A stretch of 7,778 nt of DNA from Fidelibacterota bacterium (GTDB taxonomy: Bacteria > Bipolaricaulota > Bipolaricaulia > Bipolaricaulales > Bipolaricaulaceae): contig JAJRVI010000037.1 in the NCBI GenBank assembly GCA_024277405.1, positions 1-7,778 of the forward strand, written 5' to 3'. How positions within the stretch are numbered: position 1 is the stretch's first letter; every line of letters starts with the position of its first letter. The translations under genes and the position numbers were made by a program. Of the stretch, positions 1 to 5,407 are shown one piece after another. Under the pieces are notes generated by a model. That model was given only the letters and a program-made list of their open reading frames with translations, was not told the origin of the DNA and made no database searches.

Positions 1-156
1 GTGGATCCGGAGAAGTGCGCGGGCTGCGGCGAGTGCGTCCGGGCCTGCCCGTTCGGCGCCATCGAGATCAAAGGCGGGGTGGCGGTGGTGAACGCCGCCC
101 TGTGCCGTGGGTGCCGGGCCTGCGTCTCCGCCTGCCCCACGGGAGCCATCTCCTGA
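1..156 (+). CDS. 2x[4Fe-4S] ferredoxin-type protein, probably the C-terminal end of a gene cut by the window edge
   Basis: An open frame runs from base 1 to the TGA at 154-156 and gives 51 residues. It contains two classic four-cysteine [4Fe-4S] motifs: CAGCGECVRACP at residues 6-17 and CRGCRACVSACP at about 35-46, each followed by a GAI turn. This is a bacterial-type 2[4Fe-4S] electron-transfer module. The first codon is GTG, so a very short stand-alone ferredoxin starting at base 1 is possible. More likely this is the tail of a larger protein. HdrA-like proteins, oxidoreductase delta subunits and other polyferredoxin proteins end in similar modules, and the parent cannot be decided from 51 residues. 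The next gene starts 6 nt downstream, which suggests co-transcription and translational coupling. The role as an electron carrier or electron-entry domain is firm; the identity is not. Confidence 0.8.
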   Translation: MDPEKCAGCGECVRACPFGAIEIKGGVAVVNAALCRGCRACVSACPTGAIS

Positions 157-162
157 AGGTGA

Positions 163-861
163 ATGCGGATCACGATCCTGTACGATAACCGCGCTCAAGC
201 TCCAGCCAAGGAAGGTTGGGGTTTCTCGGCCCTGGTTGAGGTCCGAGAGAGAAAGATCCTGTTCGACACGGGAGCGGACCGGTTGGTGCTGGAGCACAAC
301 GTTCGGCATCTTGAAGTCGAGCTTTCTAAGCTCACCGACCTTTTCCTTTCCCACCCGCATTGCGACCACGTCGGGGGGCTCTCCCACGTCCTGGAGAAGG
401 CCAAGGGAGTGCACATTTGGGCGCCATATGTGATGGGGGACTACCTCCGTCCCCGGACCAGGCGGGCCAAGGCGGAGCTCACTTTGGTCAAGGGGCCGCG
501 GTGTCTCGGGGAGGGGCTTTGGTCCACCGGGACCATGGGCCGGGGGGTAAAGGAGCAGGGCTTGGTGGTGGCCACCGAGGAGGGCCCGGTCCTCATCACC
601 GGCTGTGCCCACCCCGGGATCGTGCGGATGGCGGCCCGGGCGGCCAAGATCGTCGGGGAAAGGTTCCGCCTGGTCCTGGGAGGCTTTCACCTCGCCCGCC
701 TCTCCCCGGACGAGCTCGCCCGGTTGGCCGAAGATCTGCAAGCCCTGGCCGTGTCGGTGGCGCCGGGACACTGCACCGGCCGAGAAGCCAGTGAAACACT
801 CCTCACCGCCTTCCCGGAAGGCCAAGGGCTCTCGGTGGGCCTCTCCCTGGAGCTCCCCTGA
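163..861 (+). CDS. Metallo-beta-lactamase-fold hydrolase, MJ0301/DHPMR-P synthase-like family
   Basis: This is a 232-residue cytoplasmic protein with no signal peptide or membrane segment. The metal-binding motif SHPHCDHVGG is at residues 63-72 (H64, H66, D68, H69). Further expected ligands are H150 in TGCAHPGI, H176 in GGFHL and H203 in APGHCTG. FDTGAD at 34-39 is the usual first MBL loop aspartate region. The TGCAHPGI and GGFHL signatures are typical of the branch annotated as 7,8-dihydropterin-6-yl-methyl-4-(beta-D-ribofuranosyl)aminobenzene 5'-phosphate synthase. That reaction belongs to methanopterin synthesis, whereas the folate enzymes in this window argue against methanopterin here, so the substrate is best left open. 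A Cys replaces the more common Tyr inside HxHxDH. The ATG at 163 is preceded by AGGTGA immediately upstream, a poorly spaced ribosome site; translation is probably coupled to the ferredoxin gene that ends 6 nt earlier. Confidence 0.85.
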   Translation: MRITILYDNRAQAPAKEGWGFSALVEVRERKILFDTGADRLVLEHNVRHLEVELSKLTDLFLSHPHCDHVGGLSHVLEKAKGVHIWAPYVMGDYLRPRTRRAKAELTLVKGPRCLGEGLWSTGTMGRGVKEQGLVVATEEGPVLITGCAHPGIVRMAARAAKIVGERFRLVLGGFHLARLSPDELARLAEDLQALAVSVAPGHCTGREASETLLTAFPEGQGLSVGLSLELP

Positions 862-877
862 AGCCTTTGCCCAAGGG

Positions 878-1300
878 CTATAGCCAGAAAGCCTCACGAT
901 CCAGCGGGAGAAGACCGCGTCCACGATGCGATGCTCCCCTCATCCGTTCGATCGCCATGGCCTCCCGGAGCCGGACGGAGGTAGGGGATGGCCGAAGGTC
1001 CTGCCCCTTGCGTCGGACCATTTCGGTAAGCCTCGCCTGTCCCAATCCCGCCAGGGCCTTGGAGATCCGCGCCGGAGGGGGTGAACCACGAAAGCCACCG
1101 CACCCCGAACTCCCCGGCGAGCTCCTCCAGCGTCCCCCGAAGGCCCACACCACCTCCTCCACCTTACCCCGGAATTTCCCCGAGGAGCATCATCCCGGAC
1201 ACGATGGGCCCGAGTCTCTGCAGGTAGAAGAGGATCCCCGGTGAGTTCATCCATGCCTCGAGCGCCCCGCGCGGCGTTGACCTCAAAAACCGGGACGGGC
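878..1300 (-). pseudogene. Possible decayed minus-strand coding sequence, unidentified
   Basis: Reading the minus strand downward from about 1300, segments with ordinary protein character appear one after another in different frames. They are VFEVNAARGA (about 1288-1259), then EAWMNSPGILFYLQRLGPIV with SGMMLLGEIPG ending at a TAA at 1164-1166, then TLEELAGEFGVRW (near 1140-1100), then RLTEMVRRKG and REAMAIERM (about 1030-950), and finally IVDAVFSRWIVRLSGYSPW (about 935-875). Joining them needs several frameshifts and readthrough of at least one stop. That is what an old inactivated gene would look like, but a GC-rich non-coding stretch can produce such open frames by chance. I do not recognise a family in any segment. 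The orientation would be opposite to both flanking genes. This is a weak, exploratory call. Confidence 0.22.
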
Positions 1301-1433
1301 GGTATCCAGCGGGAGAGGCCCCACCAGCTCCCGTCCCCGGCAACCGCTGCGGGTCGCGATCACATGCGACGGGCGACACCGCACCCCCATCCCAGCGGAG
1401 ACCGGGTGAGGGCGCATCGCACAGGCCGCAGAG

Positions 1434-1462
1434 TTGCCCCGGAAGTTTGTTCTCGCTAACCT
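1434..1462 (+). promoter_or_regulatory. Candidate sigma70-type promoter for the hydrogenase-metVF operon
   Basis: TTGCCC (1434-1439) and TAACCT (1457-1462) are separated by 17 nt and lie 28 nt upstream of the GTG start of the hydrogenase small subunit. They match the TTGACA and TATAAT consensus at 4 of 6 and 3 of 6 positions. The region is locally AT-richer than its surroundings (TTTGTT, GATTTT), as expected near a promoter. The match is only fair, and the organism's sigma factor preferences are unknown. Confidence 0.3.
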
Positions 1463-1477
1463 GATTTTCCGACTCTG

Positions 1478-1485
1478 AAAGGAGG
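1478..1485 (+). promoter_or_regulatory. Strong Shine-Dalgarno site that fixes the GTG start of the hydrogenase small subunit
   Basis: AAAGGAGG lies 4 nt before the GTG at 1490-1492. It supports that GTG as the start. The protein then begins only 15 residues before the first cluster cysteine, which rules out an N-terminal Tat signal. Confidence 0.8.
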
Positions 1486-1489
1486 CGAG

Positions 1490-2350
1490 GTGAGGGGAGA
1501 GCCGCTCGCGGTGGTGTGGTTCCAGGGCGCGGGCTGTACCGGCTGTTCCGTTTCCCTGATGAACGCCGCCTATCCCGACATCAAGGATCTCCTCCTCGAC
1601 GAGGTCGTCCCCGGGAAGAGCATCACCCTCGTGTTTCACGCTACCCTGATGGGGCCCACCGGCCGACCGGCCCTGGAGGTGCTGGATCGCTTCCCCGGGG
1701 AGGCGGCGGGGGATTACCTGTTGGTGGTGGAGGGGGCGCTTCCCACCAGGCATCCCAACTTCGGACGGGTGGGGGAGAGGCCCATGGCGGAACGGGCGGC
1801 GGGTCTCGCCCGCGGCGCGGTGGGCGTGGTGGCGATGGGGACCTGTGCCTCCTACGGCGGCATCCCCGCCGGGGCCCCCAATCCCACCGGATGCGTGGGC
1901 ATCGGGGAGTTGCTGCGCCGGGAGGGGATCGACGTCCCGGTGGTGAACGTCCCCGGTTGCCCCCCCCATCCCCGTTGGTTCGTGGAGACGGTGGCCCATA
2001 TCCTCCTCCACGGTCCCCCACGGCCCGAGGAACTGGACGGGGTGGGGCGGCTGCGGGCGGTCTACCCTGACCTCGTCCACGACAACTGTCCGCGGAGGGC
2101 GGACTTCGACGTGGGCCGGTTCGCGCCCGCGTTCGGGGCCGAGGGATGTCTATACGAGCTCGGCTGCAAGGGCCCGTACACCGATGCCAACTGCCCTTAC
2201 CACGAGTGGAACGGTGGGGTCAATTGGTGCATCAAGGCCGGCCATCCGTGCATCGGCTGCTGTGAACCCGAGTTCCCGGATTACCCCTCGCCCCTCTTCC
2301 GCAAGGCCGGCGCCGAGGAGGCCACCGGGGCCTTCAGGAGGTCGGGATGA
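1490..2350 (+). CDS. [NiFe] hydrogenase small subunit, cytoplasmic, group 1/2-like
   Basis: This 286-residue protein carries the iron-sulfur relay of a [NiFe] hydrogenase. Proximal cluster ligands are C16 and C19 (GCTGCSVS), C119 (GTCASYGG) and C157 (PGCPPHP). The distal cluster has H197, C200, C220 and C226 (CLYELGCKGP). The medial cluster has C235, C254 and C257, plus C247 in NWCIKAGHPCIGC. In standard group 1 enzymes the position of C247 is Pro and the medial cluster is [3Fe-4S]; a Cys there suggests a [4Fe-4S] cluster, as in [NiFeSe] enzymes. There is no twin-arginine leader and no C-terminal membrane anchor, so the protein should be cytosolic, unlike the exported respiratory uptake enzymes it resembles. 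Its stop overlaps the start of the large subunit (ATGA). Assignment to this family is secure; the precise hydrogenase subgroup is not. Confidence 0.93.
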   Translation: MRGEPLAVVWFQGAGCTGCSVSLMNAAYPDIKDLLLDEVVPGKSITLVFHATLMGPTGRPALEVLDRFPGEAAGDYLLVVEGALPTRHPNFGRVGERPMAERAAGLARGAVGVVAMGTCASYGGIPAGAPNPTGCVGIGELLRREGIDVPVVNVPGCPPHPRWFVETVAHILLHGPPRPEELDGVGRLRAVYPDLVHDNCPRRADFDVGRFAPAFGAEGCLYELGCKGPYTDANCPYHEWNGGVNWCIKAGHPCIGCCEPEFPDYPSPLFRKAGAEEATGAFRRSG

Positions 2351-3756
2351 GGACGGTGACGATCGACCCGATCACGCGGATCGAGGGGCACCTGCGCGTG
2401 GAGATACAGGTAGAGGATGGGATGATCGTGGGGGCTCGGTGCTCCGGGGCGCTGTACCGGGGGCTGGAGGAGATCCTGCGCGGGCGCCATCCCCTGGATG
2501 CCCAGCGGATCACCACTCGGATCTGCGGGGTCTGCCCCCTGGCCCACTCCACCGCCGCGGCCCTCTGCCTCGACGATGTCCTGGGAATCTCCCCGCCGCG
2601 GAACGGGCAACTCCTGCGGAACCTGATCTACGGGGCCAACTTCCTGCACAACCACATCCTCCATTTCTATCACCTGGCCCTCCCGGACTATTTGCCGGCC
2701 GACGCCCTGCCCGGGGCCCTCTCCCCCGGCACCGACGAGGACCGTCGCTTCTCCCGGGAGGAAGCGCGGAAACTCGCCGACCATTACCTCCAAGCGCTGG
2801 ACATGCGGCGCAAGGCCCAGGAGCTCGTGGCCCTCTTCGGGGGGAAGATGCCCCACGACATGTCCATCGTCCCCGGAGGGGTCACCTACCGGCCGGATCC
2901 AGGGGACGTGGCCGCGTTTAGGTTCCGCTTGAAGGAAATCGTGGACTTCATCCGCGGGGTCTATATCCCGGACCTCCTCCTGTTGGCACGGCGGTACCCC
3001 GACTACTTCGAGCTCGGCGGTGTCGGAAAACTCCTCACCTTCGGGTGCTTCCCCCTGGACGGTGACAGGCTCTTCCCCGCGGGGGCCGTGTTGGACGGGG
3101 AACCCGAGCCCCTCGATCCCGCGGAGATCCGCGAGCACACCGCGCGCTCCTGGTATCGGGGGAACGGGGCGCAACACCCCCGTGAGGAGGAGGCCGAACC
3201 GGACCCCGACAAGGCCGAGGCCTACTCCTGGATAAAGGCCCCCCGGTACCGGGGGGAGGCATGCGAGGTGGGCCCGGCGGCCCGCGCCGCGATCGCCCTG
3301 GTGCGGGGACCAGGGGGATTCCGGGAGGCCGCGGGCGAGCTCCTCACGGAAGCGGAAACGGGACCGGAACGCCTGAGCTCGACGATGGGGAGACACCTCG
3401 CCCGGGGGATGGAGGCCCTGTTCATCGCCCGGGCGATGGAGGGGTGGCTGGCCGAGCTGGATCCCGCGGCCCCGGTGGCCGTGGCGTTCACCCTCCCCCG
3501 CGAGGCCCGGGGGCAGGGGCTCACCGACGCCCCGCGCGGCGCCCTGGGCCATTGGGTCGAGGTCGCCGGGGGGGTGATCGCCCGCTACCAGGTCATCGCC
3601 CCCACCACGTGGAACGCCTCCCCCCGCGACGAGAAGGGGACACCGGGCCCCATCGAACGGGCGCTCCAGGGGACGCGGGTGAGCGGGGACGGGCTCCTCG
3701 AGGCGGGGAGGATCGTGCGCTCCTTCGATCCCTGCCTCGCCTGTGCGATCCAATAG
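2347..3756 (+). CDS. [NiFe] hydrogenase large (catalytic) subunit without C-terminal extension
   Basis: The 469-residue subunit holds the Ni-Fe site for H2 oxidation or formation. Visible motifs in order: RIEGH at 11-15 (E13 is the usual proton-path Glu); YRGLEEILRGR at 37-47; the L1 motif RICGVCPLAH at 58-67 with ligands C60 and C63; GGKMPHDMSIVPGG at about 164-178; YSWIKAPRYRG from 293; APRGALGHW around 395-403 (R397 is the active-site Arg); PTTWNASPRDEKG from 419; and the L2 motif DPCLACAIQ at 461-469 with ligands C463 and C466. The protein stops right after this motif. Normal large subunits have His or Arg as the last mature residue, followed by a peptide removed by a maturation protease. 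Here the residue is Gln (CAA) and no peptide follows. AGGAGG at 2336-2341 supports the ATG, which overlaps the small-subunit stop by 4 nt. The closest look is to group 1/2 uptake enzymes. Confidence 0.94.
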   Translation: MRTVTIDPITRIEGHLRVEIQVEDGMIVGARCSGALYRGLEEILRGRHPLDAQRITTRICGVCPLAHSTAAALCLDDVLGISPPRNGQLLRNLIYGANFLHNHILHFYHLALPDYLPADALPGALSPGTDEDRRFSREEARKLADHYLQALDMRRKAQELVALFGGKMPHDMSIVPGGVTYRPDPGDVAAFRFRLKEIVDFIRGVYIPDLLLLARRYPDYFELGGVGKLLTFGCFPLDGDRLFPAGAVLDGEPEPLDPAEIREHTARSWYRGNGAQHPREEEAEPDPDKAEAYSWIKAPRYRGEACEVGPAARAAIALVRGPGGFREAAGELLTEAETGPERLSSTMGRHLARGMEALFIARAMEGWLAELDPAAPVAVAFTLPREARGQGLTDAPRGALGHWVEVAGGVIARYQVIAPTTWNASPRDEKGTPGPIERALQGTRVSGDGLLEAGRIVRSFDPCLACAIQ

Positions 3757-3765
3757 GGGGTCGGA

Positions 3766-4446
3766 ATGCTGGTGACCGAACTCAAACCCCGCGAGGAGAT
3801 CCTGGGATACCTGAGGGATGGGGAAAGGGTCTTCCTCGTCTCGTGTGATGGCTGTGCCGAGGTGTGTGAGGTCGGGGGGGAAAAGGCGATCGTGGACCTC
3901 GGGGCGCTCCTGGAGGGGGCCGGGCACCCCGTGGTGGGGACCACCGTGATCCCCTTCCTGTGCAACAAGGCGTTGGTGGGGATCCGGCTGTCCCGCCTCC
4001 GGGACGCGGTCGAGGGCGCGGACGCACTGCTCGTGGCCTCGTGTGGCGTGGGGGTCCAGGCGGTGGCCGCGGTGGTGCCGAAACCCGTCCTCCCCGCGGC
4101 CAACACCGTCTCCTACGGGGCGTTCCAGGGGATATGGCCCGGGGAAGAGAGGTGTGCCCGCTGTGGGGATTGCGTCCTCGCCTACACCGGCGGGATCTGC
4201 CCCCTCACCGCCTGTCCCAAGGGCCTATTACACGGCCCGTGCGGCGGTTCCCACCGGGGAGAGTGCGAGCTCGAGCCCGGGCGCCCCTGCGGCTGGCAAC
4301 GGATCTACGAGCGGCTCGCCGATATCGGGCGTCTGGACCTCTTCGCCCGATACCGACCACCCAAGGACCGCCGTCGCCAGTACGATGTCCCCCTTTCCCG
4401 ACGCCGCAGCACCCTGTGGGCCCTGGAGTACCTGGAGGAGGTCTGA
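3766..4446 (+). CDS. metV: MetV, iron-sulfur/zinc partner subunit of methylenetetrahydrofolate reductase
   Basis: This 226-residue protein has two recognisable parts. The N-terminal part (1-110) contains SCDGCAEVCEVGG at 26-38 and further cysteines C66 and C93. The C-terminal MTHFR-C zinc-binding-type domain reads CARCGDC at 130-136, TGGICPLTACPKG at 141-153, HGPCGGSHRGEC at 156-167 and PCGWQRIYERL at 174-184. Cysteine spacing matches MetV of acetogens, which accompanies MetF in Wood-Ljungdahl operons and relays electrons to the flavin of MetF. The gene begins 9 nt after the hydrogenase large subunit and ends directly against metF, so it sits physically and perhaps functionally between hydrogenase and reductase. 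A weak GGGG run precedes the ATG, suggesting coupled translation. A short basic segment (PPKDRRRQ at about 199-206) lies near the C-terminus. The identity is well supported; partner specificity is inferred from context. Confidence 0.92.
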   Translation: MLVTELKPREEILGYLRDGERVFLVSCDGCAEVCEVGGEKAIVDLGALLEGAGHPVVGTTVIPFLCNKALVGIRLSRLRDAVEGADALLVASCGVGVQAVAAVVPKPVLPAANTVSYGAFQGIWPGEERCARCGDCVLAYTGGICPLTACPKGLLHGPCGGSHRGECELEPGRPCGWQRIYERLADIGRLDLFARYRPPKDRRRQYDVPLSRRRSTLWALEYLEEV

Positions 4447-5328
4447 ATGCGATTCCGTGACAGGCTCGCCAAGGGGGAATTCGTGATCACCTGCGAGGCC
4501 GGCCCCCCCAAGGGGACCGACGTGGGCCCGGCCCTGGAGGCGGTACGGCGCTTGGCCCCGTACGTCCATGCCTTCAACGTCACCGACCTCCAATCCTCGG
4601 TACTGCGGATGAGCTCCTGGGCCCTCTGCGCCCTCATAAAACGGGAGGGGTACGAACCGATACTCCAGATGACCTGCCGGGACCGGAACCGGCTCGCGTT
4701 GCAGGCCGATCTCCTGGGGGCCTGGGCCCTGGGGATCGAGAACGTCCTCGCCCTCACCGGGGACTATCCCACCCTCGGGGACCACCCGGACGCCCTCCCG
4801 GTGTTCGATCTGGACTCGGTCCAGCTCATCGCCGCGGTGGCGGCCCTCAACTCCGGAAAGGACCTCGCCGGGAACGAGCTGGAGGGCAAGACCGACTTCC
4901 TCGTGGGCGCGGTGGTGAACGCCACCGCCGACCCCCTGGAGCCCCACCTCGCGAAGCTCAGGCTCAAGGTGGAGCTGGGGGCCAAATTCGTCCAGACCCA
5001 GGCCGTCTACGACCCCGAGGCCTTCGTCCGCTTCGCGCGGGCGGCGGAAGGGCTGGGGGTACCGATCATCGCCGGGCTCATCCCCCTGAAGAGCGCGGGG
5101 ATGGCTCGGTTCATGAACGAGCACATCGCGGGAGTGAACGTCCCCGAGCCGCTGATCGCGGAGATAGAACGGGCGAAGACCAAGGAGGAGCGGAAGGAGG
5201 TGAGCACGGAGATCTGCGCCCGGATCATCCGGGCGGTGAAGCCCTACTGCCATGGGATCCACCTCATGCCCATGGGCTGGGAGGACGTGGTACCCGGGAT
5301 CCTGGAGCTCGCCGGAATAAATCCGTGA
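4447..5328 (+). CDS. metF: 5,10-methylenetetrahydrofolate reductase (MetF)
   Basis: This 293-residue, single-domain TIM-barrel flavoprotein reduces methylene-THF to methyl-THF, the last step of the methyl branch before transfer to the corrinoid protein. Visible features: TCEAGPPKG at 15-23 (E17 is at the place of the catalytic Glu in EFxPPK), QMTCRDRN at about 77-84, LTGDYP at 103-108 (D106 is the flavin-contacting Asp), GAKFVQTQ at 178-185, and GIHLMPMGWED near the C-terminus. The length equals that of bacterial MetF without the regulatory domain of eukaryotic enzymes. The ATG follows the metV TGA with no gap, and AGGAGG at 4436-4441 lies inside the end of metV, so the two proteins are probably made in equal amounts. 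No NADH-binding subunit is encoded nearby, which points to electrons arriving through MetV. Confidence 0.95.
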   Translation: MRFRDRLAKGEFVITCEAGPPKGTDVGPALEAVRRLAPYVHAFNVTDLQSSVLRMSSWALCALIKREGYEPILQMTCRDRNRLALQADLLGAWALGIENVLALTGDYPTLGDHPDALPVFDLDSVQLIAAVAALNSGKDLAGNELEGKTDFLVGAVVNATADPLEPHLAKLRLKVELGAKFVQTQAVYDPEAFVRFARAAEGLGVPIIAGLIPLKSAGMARFMNEHIAGVNVPEPLIAEIERAKTKEERKEVSTEICARIIRAVKPYCHGIHLMPMGWEDVVPGILELAGINP

Positions 5329-5330
5329 CG

Positions 5331-5391
5331 GGTGATGTGTGATGAGTGATGGGAAGTAAACCCATCACAGATCACCGAATTACCCATCACT
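5331..5391 (+). repeat. GTGAT/ATCAC repeat with mutually exclusive hairpins in the metF-fhs spacer
   Basis: Three 7-nt units (GTGATGT, GTGATGA, GTGATGG) run in tandem at 5332-5352. Inverse units ATCAC follow at 5364-5368, 5371-5375 and 5386-5390. GTGATGGG (5346-5353) pairs perfectly with CCCATCAC (5361-5368) around a 7-nt loop, and GGTGAT (5331-5336) can pair with ATCACC (5371-5376) outside it. The same left arm extended to AGTGATGGG (5345-5353) pairs equally well with CCCATCACT (5383-5391), which ends 3 nt before the fhs ribosome site. No T-run follows, so this is not a standard terminator. It could be a dispersed palindromic repeat, an mRNA stabiliser for the upstream genes, or a switch affecting fhs translation. 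Confidence 0.6.
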
Positions 5392-5394
5392 TAT

Positions 5395-5402
5395 AAAGGA
5401 GG
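5395..5402 (+). promoter_or_regulatory. fhs: Shine-Dalgarno site that decides the fhs start
   Basis: AAAGGAGG at 5395-5402 overlaps the first possible GTG (5402-5404), so that codon cannot be the start served by this site. The next in-frame GTG at 5408 lies 5 nt downstream of it and is the likely start. The resulting N-terminus, MPYDPTKLADWEIA, also agrees with the long form of Fhs. Confidence 0.7.
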
Positions 5403-5407
5403 TGGAG

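Larger units (their letters stand above)
862..1477. other. Gene-poor interval of about 600 bp
   Basis: No open frame here reads as a complete protein on either strand. The + strand frames are rich in Arg, Pro and Ser and look like shadows. The minus strand has protein-like fragments spread over three frames (see the pseudogene entry). A 10-bp palindrome, GGCTATAGCC, lies at 876-885 just after the stop of the MBL gene. It has no T-run and is too small to call a terminator. The last 50 bases contain the probable promoter of the hydrogenase operon. I see no tRNA, CRISPR or insertion-sequence ends. Confidence 0.5.

Noticed and set aside
867..1244. 125-residue + strand frame after the MBL gene
   Set aside because: The Arg/Pro/Ser-rich composition has no motif or plausible ribosome site, and the opposite strand looks more protein-like.
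2281..3927. 548-residue open frame on the minus strand opposite the hydrogenase genes
   Set aside because: It is antisense to a hydrogenase with complete motifs, and its composition (Gly, Pro, Arg, Val-rich, no known motif) is typical of GC-rich shadow frames.
5388..5400. TTATAA as a -10 box for a separate fhs promoter
   Set aside because: It lies directly against the ribosome site and would give a transcript lacking it; no -35 partner is evident.
5402..5407. GTG at 5402 as the start of fhs
   Set aside because: The codon overlaps the Shine-Dalgarno sequence AAAGGAGG itself; GTG at 5408 has proper spacing.
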